This document shows, piece by piece, positions 1 through 11,610 of a stretch of 64,000 bases of DNA. How positions within the stretch are numbered: position 1 is the stretch's first letter; each line of letters begins with the position of its first letter. Source of the stretch: Combretum micranthum (Eukaryota; Streptophyta; Magnoliopsida; Myrtales; Combretaceae); contig JAMXBD010000642.1 of assembly GCA_024138025.1 (NCBI GenBank), positions 186,001 to 250,000 on the forward strand. The letters are read 5' to 3'. The notes under the pieces are model-generated. The model saw only the letters and a program-made list of their open reading frames with translations. It ran no database searches and was not told the origin of the DNA. Position numbers and translations under genes: made by a program.

Positions 1-520
1 GCCTAAAATGTATTTTTTCCATAATAGTTTTGTAGCGTTGCGTAAACCATTGCTTATTAAATTGACTACAATGGTTATAAAACCAATGCTTTGTGTAATG
101 TTGCTTGAAATCTTTTAGGGATAATGTTGTGGTTTACAAATTAACTTTACACACTTTTGTAATTATACACCTTAAGTTTCAAAATTGTCAAACCATACCC
201 TTATTAGATGTTTAGTTACCATAGTTTACACCTTACTTTTTTTTTCGGTCAGCAATTATTATCTCTATCGCCATGATGAGTGTATCACAATGCAACACAT
301 GTAATTTTATATTTTATGTTGATGAAATAAATCATATAATCATCTTACCAAATAATATAAATACTTCACCTCGGTAATGCAAACTAAAGGAAAAAAAAAA
401 ACAAAGTAAAAATTACATAGATTAAAACGAGAAAAGAAAGAGACTGTTGAGCTCCAAGTAATTTTCTTTCATCCAATTTTCTCTTATCAAACTTTAAGTA
501 GTCAAAGGATATTAGTGTTA
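1..520 (+). repeat. Non-coding direct repeat, copy A (cut by window start)
   Basis: This stretch matches 1079-1602 almost base for base in the same orientation (offset about 1.08 kb) and ends at the shared ATTAGTGTTA; beyond that the copies diverge. Base 1 already lies inside the repeat, so its true left edge is outside the window. No reading frame is preserved. Spacer 521-1078 is AT-rich and shows nothing recognisable. The family is not identified; it could be a pair of LTRs of a small element or a plain duplication. Confidence 0.8.
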
Positions 521-1078
521 TTATCACTCTATGAATTGGCATGTATTAGCGCAATAAGAGAATAAACACTACTATTTTTATTAATTCTAATGCCTGGTAG
601 TATTGATCATTGTAATAAACACTATTAACCATATAACCATTAGAAAACAAAATAACAAACTACTGACAGAAAGAGTAGGTAAACACAGTCAGCGCCAGTG
701 GTTATGGAGGTTGTGGCTTGTAATTTAAATGGCATTTTTCTTCTTCCTTATTTGGTGTGATACGTATAGCTACATTTAGAGAGTGAAGCGAGAAAGTTAA
801 GAGAGTGTAAGGTTAGGGAGACATGAATTAGCAAGACAATGAAATTTTAGGGTTTGTAAAGTTTTTGAGTGGGAGAAGTTGAAAAAAAATTGAAGTGTGA
901 GAGGGAAAAATGAAATTCTTTAATTGTCTTTTGTTTGAGCCCCTTTTTTTTCCCACTCATATAAAATTAGGGCAATACTTTAAGTAGATGCATATTATCT
1001 AAACAAAGCAATGGTTGAAAAAAAGAAAAAAAAAGTATTGTCATAAACATCCAAGACAATATTTTTTCATCAAGTGCT

Positions 1079-1602
1079 ACCTAAAATATATTTTTCCCAT
1101 AATAGTTTTGTACCGTTGCGTAAACCATTGCTTATTAAATTTACTACAATGATTATAAAACCAATGCTTTGTGTAATGTTTGCTTGAAATCTTTGAGGGA
1201 CAATGCCGTGGTTTACAACTTAACTTTACACACTTTTGTAATTTACACCTTAAGTTTCAAATTGTCAAATCATACACCTTATTAGATGTTTAGTTGCCAA
1301 AATTTACACCTTAATTTTTTTTTTCGATCAACAATTATTATCTCTATCATCATGATGAGTGTATCACAATGCGATACGTGTAATTTTATATTTTATATTT
1401 TATGTTGATGTAATAAATCGTATAGTTATCTTACTAAATAATAAAATACTTCACCTTGGTAATGCGAACTAAAAAAAAAAAAACAAAGTAAAAATTATAC
1501 AGATTAAAATGAGAAAAGAAAGAGACTATTGAACTGCAAGTAATTTTCTTTCATCCAATTTTCTCTTATCAAACTTTAAGTAGTTAAAGGATATTAGTGT
1601 TA
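1079..1602 (+). repeat. Non-coding direct repeat, copy B
   Basis: Second direct copy of the repeat at 1-520. It differs by scattered substitutions and small indels, for example an extra TTTTATATTT-like duplication near 1390. The left edge lies near 1079, after TCAAGTGCT; the right edge is at ATTAGTGTTA. It carries no coding signal. Confidence 0.8.
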
Positions 1603-2038
1603 CTGTCCAAAACACTTATGCCCCTAAAAAAAACATAATTTAGAAATAATAATAAAAGATTGAAAAAAAAAATGCAAATGTTGCCAAACATAAACATGCA
1701 ATATTATTTTACATGAGGACAGATGTTTCAACTTGAAACTCTCAAATGGGTTGTATTTTACTAAAGGAATTAGGCAATATATTTGTCACTTTTATGTGTA
1801 AAGTTCATGAAAAAGTTGTTATATAGTCCCAAAAGAGGAAGAGAAGTTCTTCTCTTGTATTAGAGTTATGGTTTTGTGGAGAAATAAAAAATAAGAAGGT
1901 GAAAAAGAAGTGAAGACATAGTGTTTACTTTTAATTTATTTATAGCTAATTTTTCCTTTTTCTTTTTAAGTTTGTATTGTTGAGGTTGAATTTTTTTTAT
2001 TATTTGGTAAGCTGACTAAGAAGTTTATTATATTAATA

Positions 2039-2237
2039 TAAAATAAAAAATTACACATATTGCATTGTGATTTGCTTGTCATGATGATAAAGAAAACGGT
2101 TATTGACAAGAAGAAATGAAGTGTAAACCAAGACAACTAAACATCTAATTAGGTGTATGATTTGATAATTTAAAACTCGAAGTGTATAATTACAAAAATA
2201 TGTAAAGTGGAGGTGTAAATCATAATATTATCTCAAT
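2039..2237 (-). repeat. Inverted, degenerate partial copy of the same repeat
   Basis: Read on the minus strand, this segment follows the inner part of copies A and B (roughly 118-315 and 1200-1395). Shared landmarks include the reverse complements of ATTAGATGTTTAGTTG and of CATGATGAGTGTATCACAATG. Divergence is higher than between A and B. With copy B it could form a large imperfect fold-back of about 1 kb. Confidence 0.65.
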
Positions 2238-3236
2238 TTTTGGTGGGGGTAGTGGAATGAGACCTTTAAAGTTGATGAGAGACCAACTGTACCTTAAAAA
2301 TCTCACTCACCAAAAGGAGTGACATGCTCTAGGATTACTAGAAAGTTAAGCCCGATATGTGTGGAAATGTTTTAAGATGTAGAGTTGATTTATAGAGTGG
2401 AGTGTAGATCGGCCCTACCTCTTTGTTGAACCTCTATACAAATCTGTTCCATGTGTCCTTATTAAAAAAGTACATATAACTATGAGATCGCAATCAAGTG
2501 GTTGAAGCAATGGGGAAAAAAAGTGATTGAATTGGACTAGCCAGCATTAATGCAAACTTAATGTACTAGGTACCCTATACAAATCATGGATACTAAAGAG
2601 CCAAGAGCAAACCTTAAGGCATTTAACCATTTAGTAAGTATGTAAAAGAGGGGAAATTCATGATCCTGTTATTAATTTTGATGGGAATTAAAATAGTTAA
2701 TATTTCAATTATTATATTTATTTTAATAGTTAGATTTTTGACTGGATGATCCCGTTGATGAGAAAATAAACTTATAAAAGGAATACGAAGCAATAATGCA
2801 GAGCTGCTCTTGGAATAAGGTAAATTTTGAGGATGAAATTTGAGGTTGCAGGGGGTGAAAGATGATGTGTCAATAGTATTGTTAGTAATTAATTTCTTAG
2901 CTCATCTCTCTTTCTTAACCTTTTTTCCTTTTCCATAAATTTTTAACCTTTTGGTTCTTTTCCCATCTTTGATTGATATTTATAATTTGTTTATTTAATA
3001 TTAAATTTATAAGTTTTGAAAATATTAAGCTAAGTTTCAAAGGTTACTTGATGAATTTATTTTAAACTTATTAAATTAATTGTCGTAAGTTAATCATAAG
3101 TTGACATGTGTTTGTTAAGTAAGAGCACTAAATAAAAATAAAACATACCTATATAAAGTGTTAAAAATAAAAGAACATATTGCAATGTTGTTGAAGCATA
3201 AGAAAAGGAGGCTCAAAATCATCACGACCATTACCT
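2238..3236. other. AT-rich intergenic stretch, nothing recognised
   Basis: No open frame of note, no repeat partner inside the window and no RNA gene seen. Homopolymer and AT tracts dominate. Confidence 0.5.
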
Positions 3237-3854
3237 TGTTAGGAAAAGATCTGACATTTTCCTCTTACCAATGCAATCAATAATCAACAAAATATAAATC
3301 AAAATGTGGAATTGAAATAACACCAAAATTTACATAAAAAATCCCAAATTGAGGAAAAACCATGGACCAACAACGCACAATTTTCATCCATTATAAATAA
3401 TATAATGGGAATACAATTTCATCACTAGATAATGCTAGTGGATCTCTCAATCTCACCAATCAATTGGTGGAATACAACAACACCCGACTTTTCTCTCTCT
3501 AGATTATAAGATAGCCCATGTGTTTCTTGTGTTTCACACACTCTCAAACAACACAGACAAAACAGGAATACAAAGAGTTAGTCAAGACCTTGCAAAATGA
3601 AGAGGCATGGGAAGACAAAATGTCATAAACCAATAGAACCGCATTTATTCCATTTGACCAGCATTAATTTCTCGCATTTATCTCTTCCATGTCTCTTTAA
3701 TTGCACATGTCTCCTTATTTTCCCATATATATCCATCTAAATATATCACATATATTTAAGATTTCCATTTTCAATATCTTCTAAATATATTTTAGATATA
3801 TTTATGCTCCTTTTGGGTTGTAGACCCATATAGGTTGGATCGATAACCTCAATA
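3237..3854 (-). repeat. 3' LTR of the deleted copia element
   Basis: The plus-strand edge TGTTAGGAAAAG is the reverse complement of a ...CCTAACA LTR end. The other edge lies just beside the minus-strand polypurine tract. The same ends and internal layout (TTTTCCTCTT motif, a GGAAAAACCA(T/C)GG block, then the polypurine side) recur in the element at 7055-7817, so both belong to one LTR family. The exact right edge is uncertain by a few bases because the LTR start is mutated. Confidence 0.7.
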
Positions 3855-3889
3855 ATCTCCCCCTCCAACCTATATGAAGGGTATTACTA

Positions 3890-4460
3890 ATTTTGTTGCC
3901 TACCTGCGACACCTTCTATCAGATTGAAACCTTTCACAACTAGCTGTTTTCTTGTTCCTCGATTGTGAGTTCTTATCATCAGTCTTTACCCATCTGTTCT
4001 TCAGAGGTCTCTTGCCCTTAGACAAATTTACCAAGTCAATTTTCCTATTCTCATGTAAGGATTTTCAGTCCATCTTGCATGCCTCTAACCTTTCCTTTCT
4101 TCTTCTCATTTTACATGGCTACCTAATTACCTCCCGACACTCCCCCATAAGTGATTATCATACACTCATCTGAACTAAATCTAACCGATGATCTTCTATC
4201 TTTTAAAGATCTTCTCACCTTCAATTGTAGATGAGGCTTTTGGGATTCCTTGACTGGAACTCTCCTCGTTTTGCCATCATTAGAATCTCCATGTAGGGAT
4301 GCAAGATTACCAATAAATTTCATATCTCCTTTACCTAGTTTTGCTGACATTAAGTAAAGGGAATTCCTTTTCTTTCCTTTTTTCCGTAATGAGAGAACCT
4401 TTGGTGAGCTTCTATCTACCTTCACCAAAATGACTTTTGTAGCCTTCTTCATCAAGCTTT
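3890..4460 (-). pseudogene. Copia pol remnant: pre-integrase, linker and start of RT
   Basis: On the minus strand the upstream part resembles the GAG-pre-integrase region (SLYLM near a KKGKK stretch). It then passes directly into the basic linker that precedes copia RT (RRSLKDRRSSVRFSS, about 4215-4170). A degraded start of RT follows (LSKGKRPLKNRWV, near 4000), like the conserved 'P.GK.AL..KWV' opening of copia RT. The whole integrase core is absent between the first two parts, and RT is broken off before its catalytic motifs and joined to the polypurine tract. This indicates two internal deletions. Confidence 0.7.
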
Positions 4461-4690
4461 CATGTAGAAATAAGGTTATGCTGAATATTTCGGACATGTC
4501 TTACATCTCTGAGTATGAGCTTGCAACATGTGTCAGTCCTTAAAACAATATTTCCAATGCCAACAACCTTAGATTTACTATCATTTCTCATTTTAATACT
4601 ACCATAATTACCAGGAGTATAAGAAGAGAAAAACTCACCATGTGATGTCACGTGGAATGAGGTACCAGAATCAACCACCCAGTCATCATC
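4460..4690 (-). pseudogene. Copia aspartic protease fragment
   Basis: The minus-strand frame contains VDSGTSFHVTS, matching the copia protease active-site context (D-S-G). It is followed by GIGNIVLRTDT and DVRHVRNIQHNLIST, the usual C-terminal protease signature. About 72 residues are open (4678-4460). The frame is then shifted into the neighbouring pol remnant. It is not functional as part of this deleted element. Confidence 0.85.
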
Positions 4691-4804
4691 ATGACTTATA
4701 AGACTAACACAACCCTTATCCTAAGCAACAATAATCTCATCATCATCCATTGCTGCTGCAGTTGTATCATCATCCTCATCATTACCTTTACCTTTTTCTC
4801 TTTT

Positions 4805-5535
4805 CTAGAGTCTGCAGTTTCTCTTCATGTGACCCGACTCGTCACAATAGTAGCATTTTTTGTCTTTCTTTCCTTTTGACTTAGTCCTTCCCCGGAGTTT
4901 CTCTGATTTATCACCCTCATCAGATGATCTTCTAAACCTACTTCTACCATTCATTCTTGGCTCACTAGTAACAAGTGCCCTAGAATCAAATCCTATATCT
5001 TGATCCTTCATCCTAGCCTCTTCAATTATCAGGCCATCCTTCACCATTGCAAGGGTGAGCATTCCCTCTAGGGTAGAGTTACTAACAGACACAACTAGTG
5101 TCTTCCAACTATCAGACAAGGAACTCAGCAACAACAGTGCTTGGATCTCATCTTCAAACACCAGCTTCATGACAGACAACTGATTCATAAGTCTTTGAAA
5201 ATCATTCAAGTGCTCTGTCATGTTGGATCCATCCCTGTATTTCGGATTTACAACTCTCCTGATCAATAAGGTTTTATTCAAGGCCGTCTGCCTCTCATAC
5301 ATGGATTCCAACTTCTTTCATAGGACATCTACTCCCGTTTCCTAGGCCACATGGTGATAAACACTGTGATCCACCCATTAGCAGATATAACCGACGGTTT
5401 TCCTATGCATTATTACCCAATTTACATCAGATTTGTTCCCCGGCATTGTAGTGTCACCGTCCAAAGGCAAATATAGATCTTTGCAATACAAAAGATCTTC
5501 CATTATAGATTTTCATAAGGAGTAATTTGTTGAAT
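4805..5535 (-). pseudogene. Copia gag with CCHC zinc knuckle
   Basis: The open part 5311-4805 encodes a UBN2-type gag region (ESMYERQTALNK, then EHLNDFQRLMNQL) ending in a zinc knuckle CYYCDESGHMKRNC (C-x2-C-x4-H-x4-C). Upstream homology continues to about 5535 in a frame broken by several stops (MEDLLYCKDLY near 5500). Just upstream, at 5536-5720, gag homology ends and different repeat-like DNA begins, so the gag start and 5' LTR have been lost or replaced. Confidence 0.85.
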
Positions 5536-6770
5536 TCGGCTTGACCATCGTACCTAATGAGGTGAGGCTTTCCCTCATGAGTGAGGTTTTTCCTCACACT
5601 TATAAAGCAGCACCCCACCCCTTCCACAACTGATGTGGGATATCCCCAACATACCTTTGCTCCGTTTGGTTTTTCGATGAAACGGGATACTGAAATGTTG
5701 ATTTTACGAACATTCATCGTGAGTGAATGATCATAGTATAAGAGTAATTAACACCCAGTAAAAAACAGAGAGAAGTAAAACCGTCTTTATCACTATGATC
5801 TTCATTAGATTATACGGTTTCCATATTAACAATTAAAGAAATTCTACTATAAAGACCTCTTCACTTTATTATTAAAGTAGGGTGGCTAATAAGGACTATT
5901 TTTGTTTATATGATATTGATCAAATATGTTCGGAAAATTTCATGATTCCATCATTAATTTTGACGAACTAATCTCACAATTATTCAACGGCTCACATCAT
6001 ACCAAACCTCCACTTAAATTCATTCTTGTGCGAAGAACCCGGTTATCAGAGAACCATTAATCAGCATGATCCTTATGGTATGTTAAACTCAACTCATAAA
6101 ATATGAAGCATCCAATAGCATTTGTCGCACATCCAGATCTTTCATTGAATTCATTATCTTATCTTTCAAATTTTCAGCTTTTTGAACTACAGGTGTTTGC
6201 CCAAATCAGACGCAGGTTACAAATAACATAAACATTAATATGAGGAATGAAACACATAACATAATTGCCACGGATAACAAATAAAAAACATGTTCTTTTT
6301 AAACCTAAGCTAGCTATCAGTATGATACGCTTTGTTTTGCGTTTAGGTATTCACAATTTAACATTTGCAACCTTCTGTAACCTCGGCAATAATAGCTTGC
6401 CCCTCCAAACACACCAAAACATGCAAAGGCCAAACCATATAGATAGCATATACTAGAAAAAGATCGTTTCATTATTATATCTTACATTTTGCTTTGTTTT
6501 ACCTAGGCCATTAGCCGACAAGAAATTCTTCATGGACAACAATATCATTGACTGAGACACATCATCGTGTACGTCCCTCAAAACCAGCTGTAACTTATAG
6601 TAATATACGAAAGGTTCAGAACCTTATCATAACCATTCTATATCGACTGAGCTGACAAAATACGAACAAAACTAATAGTTCAGTGCACCCCGAAATAGAA
6701 TACGGATACTGAATAATGCACGTATAATATAAAGTTATTTTGTCCACATTCCCGAGTATGTCTAGCTTAG
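5536..6770. other. Non-genic stretch
   Basis: Positions 5560-5650 hold a CCCACATC/GGGGTGGGG-rich patch (minus strand) that looks like part of another unidentified repeat. The rest is AT-rich DNA with only short chance frames (for example 6265-6456) lacking any family signature. Confidence 0.4.
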
Positions 6771-6962
6771 AAAGATCATTAATTTGATGGCCTAAGCCGT
6801 TTAATTTGATTATCATGTTTAACAAAATAAGAGAAGTCTTCTTTCATACTGATTATTAGTAAAGTATAATCGTGCCGTCTTTTAGCCCTTTAGGGGAAAA
6901 AATTTATTATCATTATACAAGTGTATCGAGGAGCAATGAATAAACCCTAATGATATTTTGAT
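6771..6962 (+). repeat. Tandem duplication, copy 1 (uninterrupted)
   Basis: This block runs from AATTTGATGGCCTAAGCC to ATAAACCCTAATGATATTTTG. It is repeated immediately downstream (6972-7929), where the second copy is split by an insertion. Copy 1 therefore preserves the unoccupied target site, CTGATTATTAG near 6848. Confidence 0.8.
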
Positions 6963-7054
6963 GTACTGGAAAAAGATTAATTTGATGGCTTAAGCCATCT
7001 GATTTCATTACCATGTTTAACAAAATAAGAGAAGTGTTCATTCACACTGGTGAT

Positions 7055-7817
7055 TGTTAGGAAAAGCTTGATCATTTTCCTCTTGTCGAAGCGATTAACA
7101 AATAATTCAAACAAAACAATCAATACCAGCATTTAACATGAAAAATCCCGATGTGGAAAAAAACCACGGGACCGCCGCCGCAGAATATTGTTTACTACAG
7201 GAAAATTGTAGGAGTGATGGAACTTCCCATATGAGTCGGAGGGTGAGTTTGTTGGGATATAGATCCAACTCATATGAGTTTATATCCAAGGACATCCTAA
7301 ATATACATTGGATATATTTAGAAGAAGATTTGAAGATAATGAAGTATTTATAAAAGTCAAAGTTGGTCAACATAGAAATTAATAGTAGATTAATGAGAAT
7401 TTAATTAAGCTTTGAAACTGCCGATTTTTTGAATGCTAGCTTTAAATGTCAATTTATGTGGTCTTTGAATTTCCTTTTGTAATACTACTTATAATAGTCT
7501 TGTAATTATAAATTGATTGAGAGAGAGAAAGAAAAACAACACAATTTTATATATTTTTCCTAAACCGAGAGAGAGAGATCTAAAGAGGGAATTGTTGTAA
7601 ATCCACCGGTTTGTGGTGAGATTGTGTGATCCACTAGTGAAGATTATGTTGTATTCCATTATTTCAGATAGTGAAGGATTTTAGTGCGGTGGCGGTCCTG
7701 TGGTTTTTCCCACATTGAGGTTTTTCACGTTAAATCCTTGTGTTGATTGTTTTATTTTTATTTGAATTATTTGTTAATCGCTTCGTCAAGAGGAAAAGGA
7801 TCAAGCTTTTCCTAACT
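7055..7817 (+). mobile_element. Aberrant copia-derived insertion with the LTR 3' end at both termini
   Basis: The left ~125 bp (7055-7180) is the reverse complement of the right end (about 7690-7817); the shared block includes GTTAGGAAAAGCTTGATC. Next comes ~70 bp resembling the 3' internal end of the 3237-5535 copia family, with a polypurine-like GGAGGGTGAGTT. A complete plus-strand LTR follows (7250-7817). Both ends are therefore U5-type ends, and the unit is flanked by GTGAT/GTTAT, so it appears to have integrated as one molecule. No coding capacity remains. Confidence 0.75.
7250..7817 (+). repeat. Plus-strand copia LTR inside the aberrant insertion
   Basis: The LTR begins TGTTGGGATATAGATCC right after a polypurine-like tract and ends CTTTTCCTAAC(T). 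It resembles, in opposite orientation, the LTR at 3237-3854, including ATATATTTAGAAGA-like text and the terminal GAGGAAAAGGATCAAGC block. Length is about 568 bp. Confidence 0.7.
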
Positions 7818-7927
7818 GTTATTAGTAAATTATAATCATGCAGTCTTTTAGCCCTTTTGGGGAAAAAATTATCATTATTAATATATAAGTGTATTGACAA
7901 GTAGTGGATAAACACCAACCATATCTT

Positions 7928-7930
<3 letters not shown>

Positions 7931-7961
<31 letters not shown>
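7931..7961. repeat. (AT)n microsatellite
   Basis: About 15 uninterrupted AT units immediately after the tandem duplication. Confidence 0.95.
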
Positions 7962-7967
<6 letters not shown>

Positions 7968-10900
7968 TAATTCATTTTTAGAGAAATTACCATATGACTA
8001 ATGATTACGAATACTTCTATACTATTAATCAACATATTTGGTGTATTATTAACTTTTATAGATGAATAAATGGGATTAGTTTACTTTATTATATTTTTTA
8101 ACATATAAGAAATATTATAATCTATATATATGAAATTGCTTTCGTATATATTTAAACTTTAACAAAGGATCTTTTTTTTTTTTTTTACCGTTTATAAAGG
8201 ATCTTATTAAAAATAAGTAGAATCGGGATCTACTTATTTATTTGTCCAAATTGGCTCTTGCAGGTTTTCAATCTATTAACGTTAGTATAATTACTCAATC
8301 AATTTTCATTAAAGATCTCATTGGAGCTATATTCATAAGCTTGTCAGTCGTCAACGGGACAAAGGTAATAGGGCCCCGATATCTCTCCATATCTTCGCTC
8401 TCAGTAACCAGTCATCGTCAATTGGTTGACAACGTCAACGCTGCGTTCATTTTTACTTTCTATTGTACATTGAATGGTGATCGTGCCTTTTGGAATATAC
8501 TCATATTATGGGTCTGCTTGTGATTTATTTTGAACATTTTAATATTTAATTTGGATTATTTTTATATAAATATTTATTAAAAATAAATATCAATAAAAAA
8601 ATAATAATTTTATTTATAAATTGATCAAATAAATATGATATAAAATAAATATAAACTCAGATATGTATTTATATATAGAAAAATAGGTACTGTAAAAAAA
8701 TAAAAGTAAACTGTAGAATTATGTAACACGCTGTAAAGTAATAATGCAGACTGAGAAGCTACACGTATTCTGTTTCACTGAATTGTCAGCTTCTTTTGAC
8801 CACCATTATTCACTCTACCAATAAGTCCTTTTGCTCTCTCCGTTTCTAAATTATTATCTCATGTCTTTGCTTTCCACCTCTACTACTAGGCTCTCGCTAG
8901 GTCATTTTTCACTGAGTACTCCTTTACCCATTTTTCATCCCTGTCATGATAATTTTCACGCTTTACAAATATTTTCGTGTCGGCCGGGCGACTTCCTTTA
9001 ATTGCCAAGAAAATAATTAAAAAATCAGTTTGGGTATGATAATTGAAAAATTGATGAACCAAAAAAATATATATATATATATATATTGTATTATGACCAG
9101 AGGATATTTTCATCTTATGGTACTAATATACTCAAAAATTAATTTAAACAAAGGTAAAAGAGGTCATTCAACCCATAGTAAAAGACCAACTCACTGTACC
9201 CCATGCGCGAAACCATAATTTAGTTATTCTCAACATTTTTCTCACTCTACCTATTCCTTCTTGCATTTCCATACCTAGGAGGGCATGCACAAGGAACTTC
9301 ATTTTAAGATGGATGCTTTAATCTTTTTGGATTCCTCCAACTCCTTTCCATTTATCAATTAGGACAATTGCTATATCTAATGCAAAAATTTGGTCTCAAA
9401 ACAAGGATTTCCTGCATCAAGCATAAGGAATCAATGACATAGAAGAGTAGAGTGTCGAAATTACAAGATTATTAGAATATTGGTAAAGAGGGAATTTTAA
9501 CATTAGAGGAGCAATTGGAAGTGTTTGCCCGCATTGCCTTGCTCGCATGAGATGTGTTTTCTTCATTACATTCTTTGTCTAGGTAAATTTTAAGTCTTGT
9601 AACCTTTCAAGTGGTAAATCATATCTTTTGAGATAGATAAAGAATTTGATTGAACCAGAATTATTCCCACCTAGGGAGCCTCAATCTACCACAAGAACAA
9701 CATAGTGGACTAAGTTACTAGGAATAGTAGTTAGTCCTTGGTCGGCTCATCCCATAGGAAAGTTGACCATCCTTAGTGCTTACTCGACCACACTTGTGAG
9801 AAATGTGTCCAAGTGAACCACTCGATTTTATATGTCCATCAATCTTTTAGCATACATAAGTTATTGATAATGTATAAGTTATATAAGTTGGATCTATTAG
9901 TATTTATAAAGGTTGTAAATAAATTATAGATAATGACTATTAGTGCTTATTGCGTATGCATATACTAGAGGTTATATGAACGAGACAAATCGAGTGGCCA
10001 TTTGATCTTAACATTAATCGTTTATTGCTCATGTATGTTGCCAATGGTCGGAATCACGAACTGGGTTTCATTAGTCTTGGTGGGACAATGATTTAGGTGA
10101 TTTATTTATGTACTAAGTTAAGCTATCATGTGTAGAGAGGTGTGTTATCAATTGTTTAATTGTTGTGACACAGGATAAGCCCCAATAACATCCTTAACGA
10201 CATCATTGTGGTGATATGGGATGCTTTTATGGCTAAGTGGAGTGAAATAGTTACTCAATGGCTAATACAAATAGTAAAATCGAAATGAGATAACTTTTGG
10301 TATTGGTAACGAGATCAAATAACCAAAAGTTAAAAAACCAATTTGATTTTCTTTTACCACTTAAGTCAAGTTAAAAAAAATCCAAATTAATAAATCTAAA
10401 CACTCAAAGGAAACAAAGATCAATGCAAATAAAAAAAATTCCATAATTGTCAACTTAACAAAATTGAGCATACATCAAAATTCTATTAAAAATGGGAATG
10501 AGCCCTTCAAAAAGAAAAGCTGAAAATAGAGTATTTTGGTAAACCTAAATAACAAAACAAACTGAGAAAAACTGTAAGTGAAGATTTAATACCTATACCT
10601 CTAATGAGTTTCAAAATAAGTGCAACATGTGAATAACTCATATCTATACCTTAACCTATTTAAATAGGTCTAGAGAAATCTATATTTGAAACTTATATTA
10701 TGATGCTCAATGCTACATGGAGCTTAATCAGTCCAATACATGTACATGCTTTATAAGACAAAGTTATTAGCTTTTCCCAAGTCATCGTATATGAAAGTTA
10801 AGAAATGAAACATGACTGAAGTCATTCAAATTCAATTGCGTCGTTTGATAATTTAATTGATGATTATATAACTGATCTTGAAAAAAATTGTAGAAAAAAG

Positions 10901-11394
10901 AATATATTCGATATTAACGGAAACCACTTTCACTTTGTTATCATATTCTTTCCGATCTTATCCAATCCAAAGTTATTTATTTTAACTTATTAAGTAAGTG
11001 TGTGTGAGAGAGAGATATTCTAAAATAATCCGACTTCATAATCCGAATGACCAATCACCCTAAACTTTTGCATCTCTTAGCCATATGATACGGATCATGG
11101 CATATTATAAGCTATTCGTATTATTTTCACTTCTAAGAGATCTGCTTATGATGTACGAACAAAATAACTATAATTAAGTTTGAAATATCAAGAAAATGAA
11201 AAAAAAAAAGAAGAAGAAATATTAGAAACACAGGGTGGAATTTGAAAGTAAAAGATTTGAGGATGGTTTTAGTTATTTTTATAAAATATGGTATTCTATG
11301 TTGCGAAACTTACAATTTCGTATACATTTTATTAAAAAAATAAACAAAAGATTAGAAGTTTAATGTTCCTTTTCTAGACATCCAAGTTTCTGTT
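7962..11394. other. AT-rich intergenic DNA
   Basis: No gene recognised. A 93-codon chance frame at 8242-8523 and short frames at 8886-9218 lack family signatures. A second (AT)n tract lies at about 9067-9086. The segment 9290-10240 has a more balanced base composition and might be an old repeat, but no domain or LTR boundary could be defined. Confidence 0.5.
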
Positions 11395-11610
11395 ACAAAT
11401 CTATTTGTTTCATCATATTTTGATAATTTTGGAATCATATTTTTATTACTTTCGAATAAATGTTTGTCAAAAAATAGACACAGATGAAAAACTAATAGTT
11501 TTAATCATAAACCAACTAAACAAATACAATAGAGATATAATACAGATAAATTATAAATATAATACAAATAAAAATCTAACAATCCAAACAAACCTTAATA
11601 TCAAAATAAT
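11395..11610 (+). repeat. Dispersed non-coding repeat, copy 1
   Basis: This segment aligns in the same orientation with 55985-56200. Both contain TTTGTTTCATCATATT, then a CAAANAAAT...GACA/GATA stretch, GATGAAAAACTAA versus AATGAAGAACTAA, and a run of ATAATACA/ATACAAATA repeats ending in AAAAATCTAACAATCC or AAAGTCCAATAATC. Similarity is moderate, with gaps. The family is unknown. Confidence 0.6.

Larger units (their letters stand above)
3237..5535 (-). mobile_element. Deleted Ty1/copia element remnant with one LTR
   Basis: Read on the minus strand the order is gag (5535-4805), protease (about 4690-4455), a pre-integrase piece fused to the integrase-RT linker, the first part of RT (to about 3890), a polypurine tract (GGAGGGGGAGAT, minus strand, near 3856-3867) and the 3' LTR (3237-3854). 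The integrase, most of RT, RNase H and the 5' LTR are missing. Stop codons and frameshifts are spread throughout, so this is an old, internally deleted copy. No target duplication was found because the 5' end is lost. Confidence 0.85.
6972..7929 (+). repeat. Tandem duplication, copy 2, interrupted by the 763-bp insertion
   Basis: 6972-7054 and 7818-7929 together match copy 1 (6771-6962). The break falls where copy 1 reads CTGATTATTAG. The flanks of the insertion are GTGAT (7050-7054) and GTTAT (7818-7822), a 5-bp target duplication with one mismatch that agrees with the empty site. Confidence 0.8.

Noticed and set aside
8242..8523. 93-codon open frame as a small gene
   Set aside because: No recognised motif, no supporting context, and it lies in AT-rich DNA without coding-like bias; possible but unsupported.
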